A stretch of DNA of 64,000 bases, from contig NZ_JAGJBY010000001.1 of assembly GCF_020010905.1 (NCBI RefSeq), positions 4,112,001 through 4,176,000 on the forward strand. The letters are read 5' to 3'. Source of the stretch: Streptomyces acidiscabies. GTDB lineage: Bacteria; Actinomycetota; Actinomycetes; Streptomycetales; Streptomycetaceae. Shown piece by piece: positions 25,020 through 34,821 of this stretch (positions are counted from its first letter, which is position 1; each line of letters starts with the position of its first letter). Made by a program: the position numbers and the translations under genes. The notes below the pieces were generated by a model. The model searched no databases. It saw only the letters and a program-made list of their open reading frames with translations, and was not told the DNA's origin.

Positions 25020-25314
25020 GTGTGGGGTCCCCTTCGGGCAAGGCGGCGGGAAACCTTCCGGCCGCCCCTGGTGTTGTCATGCGCATTGTTTGCGGCTGGG
25101 GGTGGGGGATCAAGGTCCTTCTTTCGGCCACGCCCCCGCAGTCCATTGATTCGGCTGATCAGAGGGGGGTGCTGATCAATCCGGCGCCCGTGACAGTGGT
25201 GATCGCCCGGCCCGCTCCACAAGAAGCGGACGGGTGGACCCCCCGGCGGTGCCTCCCCCAGTGCCGTCGGGGGCTCCTCATGCCAGTCACACCTCTTCCC
25301 CAGGAGATGTATCC
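25020..25314. other. Divergent intergenic region with ATTGAT...ATCAAT repeat
   Basis: Both flanking promoters must lie in this 295-bp gap. A weak inverted structure, ATTGAT at 25144 with ATCAAT near 25173 and two TGATCA cores between, may be an operator. No coding sequence is supported. Confidence 0.35.
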
Positions 25315-25956
25315 ATGCGCGCACAGAGCGCAACCAAGCCCCTCAAGCGCTTCGGCAAGGCCGCGAGCGCGGTCGCGGCGCTCGCCTTCGGCGCCTCCCT
25401 GCTCGCCGCCCCGCAGGCCATGGCCGAGGACACGCCCAGCACCCGGCAGCTGCTGGACGCGTGCAGCTGGGCCGACCTCTGCGAGTTCCACCCGCAGAGC
25501 TACTGGACGTACACCGGCCCCGCCCACCAGGTCGGCAGCACGGCCTACAACTGCGGCAGCCAGACCAACCAGCACAGCATCAACTGGTCCGACACGACCG
25601 GCACCACCAACTCGGTCGGTGTCTCGGTCAGCAGCGGCGTGAAGTTCTTCGAGGTCTTCGAGGCCGAGATCTCCGCCAACTACGGCCACTCCTGGCAGGC
25701 GTCGCACACCGACGGCGAGACCGACACGGTCAACGTCCCGCCGGGCCACAAGGGCTGGATCGAGCGCGGCACCCCCAAGCAGCAGGCCACCGGCTGGTAC
25801 GAGATCCACTTCGGCTCCCGCTACTACGGCCACTACATCTGGTACGTCCACGACTACCAGTCGTCCGGCTTCTACGGGGACAACTGGCGCCTGGGCTACG
25901 TCAACCAGAAGGACGCCCCGATGGCGTCGTGGGAGCGCAACCAGCACTGCCGCTGA
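25315..25956 (+). CDS. Secreted protein with aerolysin-like features, function unknown
   Basis: A 213-residue exported protein. ATG 25315 follows CAGGAGATG and gives a signal peptide ending near AMAEDT. I do not recognise a named family. The mature part has two early Cys (CSWADLC), then a long alternating Thr/Ser/Val-rich strand region (TNSVGVSVSSG, EAEISANYGHSW). A VNVPPGHKGWIERG turn and an aromatic-rich YYGHYIWYVHDY strand follow. Alternating polar/hydrophobic hairpins followed by a VPPG turn recall the pore-forming lobe of aerolysin/ETX-MTX2 proteins, but this is by eye only. A hairpin terminator follows at 25991. Confidence 0.7.
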   Translation: MRAQSATKPLKRFGKAASAVAALAFGASLLAAPQAMAEDTPSTRQLLDACSWADLCEFHPQSYWTYTGPAHQVGSTAYNCGSQTNQHSINWSDTTGTTNSVGVSVSSGVKFFEVFEAEISANYGHSWQASHTDGETDTVNVPPGHKGWIERGTPKQQATGWYEIHFGSRYYGHYIWYVHDYQSSGFYGDNWRLGYVNQKDAPMASWERNQHCR

Positions 25957-25990
25957 CCCGGCCCCTGTTCCGGCACACGGCTTCGCGCGC

Positions 25991-26024
25991 GGTGGGAGGC
26001 GCGCGGAGCCGCGTGCCTCCCACC
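25991..26024 (+). terminator. Hairpin terminator after the aerolysin-like gene
   Basis: GGTGGGAGGC (25991-26000) pairs with GCCTCCCACC (26015-26024), and the stem extends inward through GCGCGG/CCGCGT. It separates the two secreted-protein genes. Confidence 0.7.
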
Positions 26025-26099
26025 CCCTGCCCCCCGACCTCTCCGGCTCCCCGGCTCTCCGGCAGAGCTGAATCCGACCGAACAGAAGTGGCCCGACCG

Positions 26100-26972
26100 A
26101 TGACCCGACGCCCCCTGCGCACCGCCGCCCTCGCCCTCGGCTCGCTCCTGCTCCTCACCGGCTGTGGCGGCACGGCGACGAACGGCGCGACGGTGTCGTC
26201 GGGCGACCAGCAGGGCCCGCTGGTGATCGGCAGCGACAACTCGACGGAGAGCCGGATCGTGGCCGCGCTCTACGAACAGCTCCTGACCGCCGCCGGGGAG
26301 CATGTGACCACGGCACTCACCCCCTTCGCCGGCCCCGCCGACAGCGCACGGGCCGTCGTACGGGGCGAGATCGGGCTCACCCCCGCCTACGAGACCACCC
26401 TCCTGCGGGCCATGCCCCGCAGCGGCCCCCGGACCGACAACATGACGTTGGCGCTCAGCATGGCTCTGCCGCCCGGCGTCGTCGCCCTGTCCCCGGCCCG
26501 CGCCGAACGCGGCGTGGTCCTGGCCGTCACCAAGGCCCTGGCCGGCCACCACACCCTGCACACCCTGCCCGACCTGCGCCGCGCGGGCACCCGCCTCACC
26601 CTGGGCGGCCCCGCCGCCGGCGACCCGGACGCCCCCACGCCGGCGGCACTGACCAAGGCGTACGGCGTCACCTTCACGACGGCGCCGAAGGGCACCACCC
26701 CCGACGTCCTGGTCCTGCGCGGCACGGACCCCGTGATCGCCCGCCGCGACCTCGTGGTGCTGGCCGACCCCGCAGCCGTCGTCCCGCCCGAGCACGTCGT
26801 CCCGCTCGCCGACGCCGCGAGCGCGGACCGGACCGCCCGGGACACGCTCGCCCGGCTCGGCACCCGGCTGACCACCCCCGAACTGGCCGCGCTCACGGCC
26901 CGCGTCGAGGCAGGCCAGGCACCCGCCGAGGCCGCCGGGGCGTGGCTGCGCTCCACCGGGCTCCTCCGCTGA
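26100..26972 (+). CDS. OpuAC-type (glycine betaine/choline) substrate-binding lipoprotein, orphan
   Basis: A 290-residue lipoprotein starting at ATG 26100 with lipobox LTGC at about residue 20. The mature start GPLVIGSDNSTESRIVAALYEQLL and the EIGLTPAYE segment match OpuAC/ProX-type periplasmic binding proteins. In that family they form the quaternary-amine pocket. No ATPase or permease gene lies nearby, so it either serves a transporter encoded elsewhere or has another binding role. The ribosome site is weak (GAAGTGG). It stands between two small secreted-protein genes of unknown function. Confidence 0.75.
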   Translation: MTRRPLRTAALALGSLLLLTGCGGTATNGATVSSGDQQGPLVIGSDNSTESRIVAALYEQLLTAAGEHVTTALTPFAGPADSARAVVRGEIGLTPAYETTLLRAMPRSGPRTDNMTLALSMALPPGVVALSPARAERGVVLAVTKALAGHHTLHTLPDLRRAGTRLTLGGPAAGDPDAPTPAALTKAYGVTFTTAPKGTTPDVLVLRGTDPVIARRDLVVLADPAAVVPPEHVVPLADAASADRTARDTLARLGTRLTTPELAALTARVEAGQAPAEAAGAWLRSTGLLR

Positions 26973-27015
26973 GGACCGCCCGCCCGAACCCGAACAGCAG
27001 AAAGGGACCCCCTCC

Positions 27016-27378
27016 ATGCGTACTCTCCTCAACAAGGTCACCGTTCCGGCGCTCGCGCTCGGCGCCCTGTGCGTCGGGCTGGCCCTGCCCACCACCGCCA
27101 GCGCCGGCGAGGTCGACAGCGTCCAGATCCAGGTCTGCAACAACAACCCGCGCCCGATGCGGTTCTTCTTCGTCGGCTACAACCAGTTCCACGACTGGAC
27201 CGGCTCTCGCTTCTGGGACGTCCCGGCGAACAACTGCACCACCGCCTGGAACTACTGGTGGCAGAACAACCGCTCGGTGGAACTGCACTACGAGCGCTCC
27301 GACATCGGCTGGCACACCAAGTTCGTGTACATCCCCAGCCAGTCCGACGGCAACACCTGGACCTACTCGACCAACTGA
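27016..27378 (+). CDS. Small secreted protein, unknown function
   Basis: A 120-residue product, ATG 27016 with AAAGGGA upstream. A signal peptide ends near TASAGEV, leaving about 90 residues. The mature peptide has two Cys (QVCNNN and NNCTTAW, probably one disulfide) and many aromatic residues (MRFFFVGYNQFHDW, WNYWWQNN). It looks like a compact beta-sandwich. I recognise no family. Strict high-GC third positions and a good ribosome site support expression. Confidence 0.7.
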   Translation: MRTLLNKVTVPALALGALCVGLALPTTASAGEVDSVQIQVCNNNPRPMRFFFVGYNQFHDWTGSRFWDVPANNCTTAWNYWWQNNRSVELHYERSDIGWHTKFVYIPSQSDGNTWTYSTN

Positions 27379-27525
27379 CGGCCGGGGCACCTTTGCTCCA
27401 GGTTTGCCATCGCGTCACACACCCGACATGTCCGCCCCGCACCGTCTGCGGGGAGGTCATACGCATCAGGGCCACTACCCGGGCAAGAGCCTCTTTCCCG
27501 TACAGCTCTGACGTAGGCAGGACAT

Positions 27526-30500
27526 GTGGCAGGCCGCCCCGAACTCCCCGTGGACCCCGAGGCCGGTCCCGTCCAGCGGCTCGCCCACGCCCTGCGTGAA
27601 CTGCGGCGGTCCGCCGGCGGACCGGCCTACCGGGCCATGGCCGAGCGGGCGGGCTGCGCCGCGAGCACCCTCTCCCAGGCGGCCTCCGGCGAACGCCTCC
27701 CCTCCTGGCCGGTCGTCGAGGGCTACGCCCGCGCCTGCGGCGGCGACCCCGCACTCCTGGAACCCCTGTGGAAGGCCGCGCAGGAACAGAGCCACGCCGC
27801 ACGCGAACCCGACGGAGACGCGCCCGCCCCCTACCGGGGACTGACCCGCTACGAGACCGACGACCGGCACCTCTTCTTCGGCCGGGAGCGCGCCACCGCC
27901 GAACTCAAACGGCTCGTCTGCGAACAGCGCCTCGCCGTCCTGTTCGGCGCCTCCGGCAGCGGCAAGTCCTCCCTGCTGCGCGCCGGCCTCATCCCCCACC
28001 TGCGCGACGAGGCCGCCAGGCACGGCCGGCCCGCCGTCCTCAGGGTCCTCACACCGGGACCCCGGCCGGCCACCACCTACGCCCACCTCCTCACCCCCGC
28101 AGACGGCGAACCGGACAGCTGGGTCGTCGTCGACCAGTTCGAAGAGGTCTTCACCCTCTGCCGGGACACCGCCGAACGCACCCGGTTCATCGACCTGCTG
28201 CTGACCGCCCGGGACCCGGACAGCCGGCTGCGCGTCCTGCTCGCCGTACGCGCCGACTTCTACGCCCGCTGCGGCGAACACCGGCGCCTGGCCGACGAGC
28301 TGTGCGGCGCCGGGCTGATGCTCGGGCCGCTGACCGCCGACGAACTGCGCGAGGTGATCGTCCGCCCCGCGCAGCAGGCCGGACTGCTCGTGGAACGCGA
28401 ACTCACCGCACGCCTCGTCGAGGAGGCCAGCGGCCGGCCCGAAGTGCTGCCCATGCTCTCCCACGCCCTCCTGGAGACCTGGCGGCGCTGCCGGGGCCGG
28501 GCCCTGACCCTCGCCGCCTACGAGGCGGCCGGGGGAGTGCGCGGCGCCGTCGCCGCGACCGCCGAGGACCTGTACCGGCAGCTCACCCCGGCCCAGGCCC
28601 GCATCGCCCGGCACCTGCTGCTGCGCATGGTGGAGCCCGGCCTCGGCACCCCCGACACCCGCCGCCCGCTGCCGTGCGCCGAACTCGCCGAGCACACCAA
28701 CCCGGACCTCCCGCTCGTCCTGGACCGGCTCACCCGCGCCCGCCTGCTCACCGCCGACCAGGACGGCGTCCAGCTCGCCCACGAGGCCCTCATCTCCCGC
28801 TGGCCCCGCCTGTCCGGCTGGGTCGAGGAGGACCGCGAACGGCTGCGCCACCGCTCCCGGCTCGCCGAGGTCGCCCGCGCCTGGCACGACCACGGCCGCG
28901 ACCCCGGCGCCCTCTACCGGGGCGCCGCCCTCGCCCGCGCCGAGGAACTCTTCCCCGACCACGACCTGCTGACCCGCACCGAACACGACTTCCTCACGGC
29001 GGCCCTCGACGCCCGCGACGCCGAACAGCGGGCCGCCACCCGCGCCACCCGCCGCCACCGCAGGCTCCTCACCACCCTGTCCGCCGTCCTCGCCACCGCC
29101 CTCGCCGTCACGGCCGTCGCCTGGTCCCAGCACCGCTACGACGAGCGGCAGCGCACCGCCATCGCCGCCCGCCGTGTGGCCGACGTCGCCGACGCGCTAC
29201 GCACCACCGACCCGCGCACCGCGCTCCTGCTGGGCGTCGCCGCCTGGCGCGTCTCCCATCTGCCCGAGAGCCGCCGCGCCCTGCTCGGCTCGCTCACCCA
29301 GCCCGAGGACGACGCCTTCACCGACCCCACCCCCGGCACCACCCCCCGCCGCTTCCTCCTCGACTCCGGCCGCACCCTGCTCAGCGTCGCCGACGGCCAC
29401 TGGACCGCCTGGGACGTCGCCACCCACACCAGGAGACGGAACGGCGCGCTGCCCACCGGCGAGGCACGCGACGCAGGCGGCGACGGCCGCGTCATCGCCC
29501 TCGACCGCCCCGAGGGCATCCGACTGTGGGACACCCGCGCGAGCCGCTGGACCGGCGCCCCGAACCCCATGCCGGACTGGACGGACATACAGCTCGGCCA
29601 CGACAACGCGCTGGTCAGGGACACCGAGGACGGCCGGGTCCGGCTGCGCTCCGCCACCGACGGGCGCATCCTGCTCCAGATCCCCTCACCCGGCGTCGCC
29701 GACCCGGTCCTCGGCGCCGACGACCGCACGGCGGCGGTCTGCCCGGAGCACGGCACCCCTCAGGTCTGGGACACCACCGCCCGCCGCAGACTCCCCGGCG
29801 CCTGGGACCACGCCACCGGCCTGTGCGACCCCGACTCCGACGGGCACATACCCACCACCCTGAGCCTGGACCACGGCCGCCTCCTCGCCCTGACCGCCGA
29901 CGCCGTCCACGTCTGGGACGTCCGTACCGGCCGCGTCCTCGCCACCGTCGCCGACAACGGCGTCTCGTACGCCTCCCTCAGCGCCGACGGCGCCTTCCTC
30001 GCCACCACCGACTCCGGCGAACTGCGCGTATGGCGGCTGTCCGACCCCGACGCCCCGGTGCTGCGGCACGGCCTCGACAACCAGAACCCCTACGACGGCC
30101 CGGTCTGGGACCCCGCCCGCCCCGCCCTGCGCTACCTGGAGGGCGGCACCGTCCACACCCTGGACGTCACGGGAGCCGTCACCCCCGACTGGCGCGCCCA
30201 CCCGCTCGACCAGGTCCTGCTGAGCCCCGACGGCACCACCGTCGCCACCGCCGAACACACCGGCGCCCACTACACCTTCCGCCTCGCCTCCACCCGGGGC
30301 GGCAGCGCCCGCACCCTCCCCTCCCCGCCGCTCCCGGTCCCCGCCGACTCCACCGGCTCCACCGATGACGTTCCCCTGATGGCGTTCGACGCGCACGGCA
30401 CGGCCTTCGCCTACGGGGTCGCCGCCCACGGCGCGGACACCACCGGCCAGCGCCTGACGGTGTGGGACACCCGGCAGGGCCGCGTCCGCCGCGCGCTCGA

Positions 30501-31242
30501 CCTCGCGCCCACCCCCGCCGAACCCGTCGTCACCCTCGCCCTGGGCCCCGCAGGGCGCACCGTCCACGCCGTGCGCATCGAGCCGTCCGGCACCCTCCAG
30601 GCCGAGACCTGGGACACGGCGACCGGCCGCCGCACCCGCGTCCTCCCTGGCCTCCCCGGCCCCGCCCTGGCCGTCAGCCCCGACGGCGGGCTCCTCGTCG
30701 GCGACAACCAGGTGACCGTCCTGCCGGCCGACCCCCCGACCGAACGCGACCTCGTCCTCGGCGAGGAGGTCACCGCCCTCGCCTTCGGCACCGACGGCAC
30801 CCGGCTCGCCGCGGGCGCCGGGACCGGTCGCGTCGCCCTGTGGGACGGGCGGCTGTGGCAGCGCGCGGGCATCCTGCGCAACGTCTTCCCGCCCTCGCTC
30901 GGCAGCACCCCGGAATCCGTCAGCGCGCTCGCCCTCAGCCCCGACGGCGACACCCTCGCCGTCGGCGGCAGCGCGGGCACCCTCCAGCTCTGGGACGCCC
31001 GCACCCAACAGCCGCTCGGCGCCCCCCTCACCACCCCGGGCGAGGCGGTGCGGACCCTGTCCTTCAGCGCCGACGGCACCACCCTGTACGCGGGCAGCGC
31101 ACACGTCCCCCTCCAGCACTACACCGTCGACCCGCGCACGGCCGTCCGCACGGTCTGCGCACGAGCGGGCGGAGCGGACCTGACACCGGAGCGCTGGCAG
31201 ACGTACATCCCCGACGCCCCCTACCGCCGGCTGTGCGGCTGA
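27526..31242 (+). CDS. HTH-nSTAND1-TM-WD40 signalling protein
   Basis: A 1238-residue multidomain protein starting at GTG 27526. Residues about 10-85 form an XRE-type helix-turn-helix-like module (STLSQAASGERLPSW). A P-loop NTPase of the nSTAND1 type follows, with Walker A LFGASGSGKSSLLRAGLIP near residue 144 and a Walker B-like WVVVDQFEEVF. A winged-helix part ends in LAHEALISRWPRLSGWV. One membrane segment lies near residues 510-530 (TTLSAVLATALAVTAVAW). The rest is WD40-type beta-propeller with many LWD/VWD blade ends. Proteins of this layout are abundant in Streptomyces and are thought to be signal-sensing scaffolds. No substrate or partner can be named. Confidence 0.85.
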   Translation: MAGRPELPVDPEAGPVQRLAHALRELRRSAGGPAYRAMAERAGCAASTLSQAASGERLPSWPVVEGYARACGGDPALLEPLWKAAQEQSHAAREPDGDAPAPYRGLTRYETDDRHLFFGRERATAELKRLVCEQRLAVLFGASGSGKSSLLRAGLIPHLRDEAARHGRPAVLRVLTPGPRPATTYAHLLTPADGEPDSWVVVDQFEEVFTLCRDTAERTRFIDLLLTARDPDSRLRVLLAVRADFYARCGEHRRLADELCGAGLMLGPLTADELREVIVRPAQQAGLLVERELTARLVEEASGRPEVLPMLSHALLETWRRCRGRALTLAAYEAAGGVRGAVAATAEDLYRQLTPAQARIARHLLLRMVEPGLGTPDTRRPLPCAELAEHTNPDLPLVLDRLTRARLLTADQDGVQLAHEALISRWPRLSGWVEEDRERLRHRSRLAEVARAWHDHGRDPGALYRGAALARAEELFPDHDLLTRTEHDFLTAALDARDAEQRAATRATRRHRRLLTTLSAVLATALAVTAVAWSQHRYDERQRTAIAARRVADVADALRTTDPRTALLLGVAAWRVSHLPESRRALLGSLTQPEDDAFTDPTPGTTPRRFLLDSGRTLLSVADGHWTAWDVATHTRRRNGALPTGEARDAGGDGRVIALDRPEGIRLWDTRASRWTGAPNPMPDWTDIQLGHDNALVRDTEDGRVRLRSATDGRILLQIPSPGVADPVLGADDRTAAVCPEHGTPQVWDTTARRRLPGAWDHATGLCDPDSDGHIPTTLSLDHGRLLALTADAVHVWDVRTGRVLATVADNGVSYASLSADGAFLATTDSGELRVWRLSDPDAPVLRHGLDNQNPYDGPVWDPARPALRYLEGGTVHTLDVTGAVTPDWRAHPLDQVLLSPDGTTVATAEHTGAHYTFRLASTRGGSARTLPSPPLPVPADSTGSTDDVPLMAFDAHGTAFAYGVAAHGADTTGQRLTVWDTRQGRVRRALDLAPTPAEPVVTLALGPAGRTVHAVRIEPSGTLQAETWDTATGRRTRVLPGLPGPALAVSPDGGLLVGDNQVTVLPADPPTERDLVLGEEVTALAFGTDGTRLAAGAGTGRVALWDGRLWQRAGILRNVFPPSLGSTPESVSALALSPDGDTLAVGGSAGTLQLWDARTQQPLGAPLTTPGEAVRTLSFSADGTTLYAGSAHVPLQHYTVDPRTAVRTVCARAGGADLTPERWQTYIPDAPYRRLCG

Positions 31243-31272
31243 GGCGGGTGCCCGAGGTACCGGACACCCGCC
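31243..31272. terminator. Terminator between convergent WD40 and S8 genes
   Basis: GGCGGGTG (31243-31250) pairs with CACCCGCC (31265-31272), with an inner CCG/CGG extension. It starts at the WD40 stop and can serve both converging units. Confidence 0.75.
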
Positions 31273-31290
31273 CCTGTCGTGCCGTAAGGC

Positions 31291-34200
31291 TTACGGCGTG
31301 ACCTTCTCCACGGTCACCTCGCCCGTGCCCACGGTCGTGCCCCGGGTGTTCACCAGCCGTACCGTGCCGACGAGTTCGCGGCCCTCGGCCGCCGGGGCCG
31401 CCACCGTGACGGTCGCCGGTACCTTCGTCGAGCCGCCCGTGCCGAGCTTCACCGGCGTCGCGGAGTCGACGGTGACCTTGCCGAGCACGGAGGAGACGAA
31501 CACGTCGTGGTAGTCGTACGCGGTCGAGCCGGACGGGACGCGGTAGGCGTGGACCTCGACGGTGTACGTGCCGGCCGCCGGGTTCGCCAGGGAGACGGAC
31601 TCGTCGGCGGTGGGGCTCCCGGACTGGCCGACGACCTTGCCCTGCGCGTCGAGGACCGTCAGGTCGAGGTCGGCCGCCTGGTCGGCGGCGCCCCCGATGG
31701 AGACGTCCAGCGACGTGGTCCCCTCGGGTACCTCGACCGTGCTGCGCTGGGTGGCGCCGTCCGCGATGACCGGCCGCGCGGTCCTCGACGAGCCGAGCGG
31801 GCCGCTCTCCAGCCGGCCGTCGACCGCCGCCATCCGGTTGGTCAGTGTCCAGGAGGTGCCGACCGGCTTGCCGATTCCGGCCTCCGGCACGGTCAGCGGA
31901 GAGGGGGCGAAGGAGGCGGCCAGCGCGGACACGGTCAGCCGGTAGGGGTTGTCCAGCGAGGCCGACGTGCGCAGCGAGGCGACCGTGATCTCCCAGACGC
32001 CGGGCACCGGATCGGCGGCGGCGGGGAGGTCCGTGAGCGGTTGGTCGTCCGCGACCGCGATGCCGGTCGGGTCGACGGCGGTGAAGAACGTCTGGCTGCC
32101 CTCCTTCAGCCCGCTGAGCGCGATCTCCAGCGACTTCGTGCCCGGCGGGACGGTCACGAAGGAGGAGGTGTACGAGGCGCGCTGCACCGAGCCCGGGGCA
32201 CTGAAGGTGTAGTGCAGCGGCGTGGAGACCACGACCGTGTCGAGGATCTGCTTGTCGACGCCCGGTGTGCGGGGGTCGTCGACGTCCAGGAGCACGCTCT
32301 TGATGCCCGCGCTCTTCGGGGTGGCCCGGAGTTTCACGGTGACCGGCTTGCCGAGCGGCAGGTTCACCCGCTGCGGGCCGACGACCGAGAAGGTGCGGTC
32401 CTTGTCGTTGACCAGGCGCAGGACGTGGGGGAGTGAGCCGGACGGCCCGGACGTGCGGGTGAGGGTGATGGCGTACGTCTTCTTCTGTCCCGCCTTCAGG
32501 CCGCCCTCGCGGTCGTAGACGCCCCGGCCGAAGCCCGGCGTCCTCAGCTTCCCGGCGAGCACGGTGGAGACCGGGGCCTTCACCGTGTAGTCGTGGGCGT
32601 CGGCACCCGCCGCGACGACCTTCCACGCGCCGACCGCATCGATGAGGCCGGCGCCCTCCTCGTACGCCTGGGCGCCCGCGATGTGCCGGGCGGTCGAGGT
32701 CAGCGCCGTGCGCAGCTTCCCGGCCGTCATCGCGATGCCCTTCTCCTTCGCGGCGCTCAGCAGCAGCGCGCTCGCGCCCGCCGCCTGCGGGGACGACATC
32801 GAGGTGCCGTTGTACATCGCATAGCCGGGCGGCAGCTTCCACCCCGACTCGGCGACGGACGAGCCGGGCATCCAGGCCGGGATCGTGCTGACCGCCGAGC
32901 CGGGAGCCACGAGGGCAGGCGAGTCGCCGCCGTCCTCGGCGGGGCCGCGTCCGGAGAAGTTGAACACCTGGGCGGGACGGGCCACGGCGGCGCCGTGGTT
33001 GGCGGCGTAGGTCGCGCGGGAGACGCTCGCGCCCACGGAGATGACCCCGTCGCCGGTGCTGAGGTCCCCGGTGCTGTTGGCGCCGGGGCCGGCGTTGTCG
33101 GAGGGGACGACGATCGGGATGTGGTACTGGGCGACCAGGCGGTCGTACAGCGTGGAGAAGACGTCGTTGCCGTCGTTGAGCGCCGCCGCGCCGTTGATGG
33201 TCATCTCGACCATGTCGACGCCACGGTCGACGACGAGGTCGATCATGCCCTCGGTGATGGCCGTGTTGGTGCAGGCGGTCAGGAAGGCGCAGCCCCGCGA
33301 CGAGACGATCTTCGCGCCGGGGGCGGCGCCGTTCATCCTGCCGCCGAACAGGGCGTCGCCGGCCATGATCCCGGCCACGTGGGTGCCGTGCGAACCGGCG
33401 ACGAGGCCGATGTCGACGAAGTCGGCCTTCTTGCCGGCCCAGTCGCCGCCCATCGGGTCCATCGGCACGTCCTTGCGGATCTGCACGACGAACGCCTGGC
33501 GTTCCGCGATGGGCGTGGCCGGGTCGTCGGTGCCGAAGTGGCCGATCCGGTAGCCGTCCTTGTACGGCTTCATCGGCGTGTCGTCGGTGAAGTCGCCGTT
33601 CTCGTCCACGTCGACGGTGACCGTGCCCGCGGCCGGGTCGTACAGGACGCCGAACTCGTCGGTCGTGTCGCCGTCGCGGTTCACGTCGCCGTCGGACTCG
33701 CCCTCGGCGGCGCTGCCCTGTGCGGTGGCGGACTCGTGGAAGACGCCGATCCGGTAGGAGCCCGCGGGGGCCTTCCAGGTCTTCCCGCCGTAGGTGAACG
33801 ACGGCCCGGTGACCGGGGCGGTCATCGGCAGCCAGGTGCCGTCGCCGTCGATGATCGGGTCCGTGGCGGTCACCCAGTCGACGATCTTGCGCTCACCGGT
33901 CGTCGTCCTCTGGAGCGCGGGGGTGTCGAGGTCGACGCCCGTGTCGAGGAGGCCGATGGTCACCCCCCGGCCGTCCGCCTTCGGGTGCTGGCGCACGAAG
34001 TCGACGGCGCCCGTCTCGAAGGTCGGCAGGTACGGGTTCTGCGCCGGGGTGTCCTTGCCCGGACCGGGGTAAGTGGTCGAGGAGGCACGGGAGTTGCCGC
34101 CGTGCTCGGGGGCCGGTTCCTCCTGGGGGATCGTGTCCCGGAGGTCGATGGCCTGGACGGAGCCGAGCTGCGCGGCGGCGGTGACGGCCGCCCGCGCGCG

Positions 34201-34536
34201 GCTCGTCGGGACGGTCGCGCGGACGTACCCGAGCTTGTCGTAGGTGCGGCCGACGGAGCCGCCCTGGACCGCGTCCAGCTGTTCGGCGACCTGTTCGGTC
34301 TGCCCCGGGGCGGTGGCGATCATCATCGTGACGTTCTTCTCGCGGTGCGCCTCGGCCTGCGCGAGCAGGTGGGCGTCGTGCGAACTGAACTTGCTGTGGG
34401 GGGAGTTGGGTGCGGGTGTGGCGAAGGCTGCGGGCAGGGGGCCGGTCGCGGCGAAAGCGGTGACCAGGCTCGCGGCCACGGCGATACGGGCAGCGCGGCG
34501 CGCGCCCGGTATCGGGGCCAGGTGGGGGGTGGGCAT
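31291..34536 (-). CDS. Large secreted subtilisin-family (S8) serine protease
   Basis: A 1081-residue exported protease. ATG 34536 with AGGGA upstream gives a signal peptide ending near AAFATPA. A long pro-region follows. The S8 triad is Asp in TIGLLDTGVD, His in SHGTHVAGIMAG and Ser in NGTSMSSPQAAG. An insertion of more than 150 residues between Asp and His carries an acidic, EF-hand-like DVNRDGDTTDEFG segment that may bind calcium. The C-terminal 450 residues are beta-sandwich modules with prepeptidase/PPC-type repeats (DLDLTVLDAQGKVV). It is divergent from another S8 gene at 34822. Confidence 0.93.
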   Translation of the reverse strand: MPTPHLAPIPGARRAARIAVAASLVTAFAATGPLPAAFATPAPNSPHSKFSSHDAHLLAQAEAHREKNVTMMIATAPGQTEQVAEQLDAVQGGSVGRTYDKLGYVRATVPTSRARAAVTAAAQLGSVQAIDLRDTIPQEEPAPEHGGNSRASSTTYPGPGKDTPAQNPYLPTFETGAVDFVRQHPKADGRGVTIGLLDTGVDLDTPALQRTTTGERKIVDWVTATDPIIDGDGTWLPMTAPVTGPSFTYGGKTWKAPAGSYRIGVFHESATAQGSAAEGESDGDVNRDGDTTDEFGVLYDPAAGTVTVDVDENGDFTDDTPMKPYKDGYRIGHFGTDDPATPIAERQAFVVQIRKDVPMDPMGGDWAGKKADFVDIGLVAGSHGTHVAGIMAGDALFGGRMNGAAPGAKIVSSRGCAFLTACTNTAITEGMIDLVVDRGVDMVEMTINGAAALNDGNDVFSTLYDRLVAQYHIPIVVPSDNAGPGANSTGDLSTGDGVISVGASVSRATYAANHGAAVARPAQVFNFSGRGPAEDGGDSPALVAPGSAVSTIPAWMPGSSVAESGWKLPPGYAMYNGTSMSSPQAAGASALLLSAAKEKGIAMTAGKLRTALTSTARHIAGAQAYEEGAGLIDAVGAWKVVAAGADAHDYTVKAPVSTVLAGKLRTPGFGRGVYDREGGLKAGQKKTYAITLTRTSGPSGSLPHVLRLVNDKDRTFSVVGPQRVNLPLGKPVTVKLRATPKSAGIKSVLLDVDDPRTPGVDKQILDTVVVSTPLHYTFSAPGSVQRASYTSSFVTVPPGTKSLEIALSGLKEGSQTFFTAVDPTGIAVADDQPLTDLPAAADPVPGVWEITVASLRTSASLDNPYRLTVSALAASFAPSPLTVPEAGIGKPVGTSWTLTNRMAAVDGRLESGPLGSSRTARPVIADGATQRSTVEVPEGTTSLDVSIGGAADQAADLDLTVLDAQGKVVGQSGSPTADESVSLANPAAGTYTVEVHAYRVPSGSTAYDYHDVFVSSVLGKVTVDSATPVKLGTGGSTKVPATVTVAAPAAEGRELVGTVRLVNTRGTTVGTGEVTVEKVTP

Positions 34537-34821
34537 GCGTGATCCCTGGTGCGGAAGAGAACGTGGGGCTTCCACGGTCCGGTACGAGCGTCCGGATGAT
34601 CGGCAGTGTGGCACAACTCCCCGGTGGTTGTTGAGAGTTCACGTTCCCCTACCGGGAAGTAGCCGTCCCCCAGGGAAACTTCGTGAAGAAGCGGTGAAAC
34701 TCTCCAGGCTTCAAGCTCTTTGCTCTTCTCGGGCGGCTGTGGGAGGAACAGGATCTTGAGCAACAGAATGATCATCATGCGCACGCGCCTGACCACGTGT
34801 GCGCAGTGGGAAGGCACCGAC
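34537..34821. promoter_or_regulatory. Divergent control region of two S8 proteases
   Basis: About 285 bp, somewhat AT-richer than its neighbours. It must hold the promoters of both subtilisin genes. Its length depends on the start chosen for the right-hand gene. I found no long palindrome. Confidence 0.45.
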
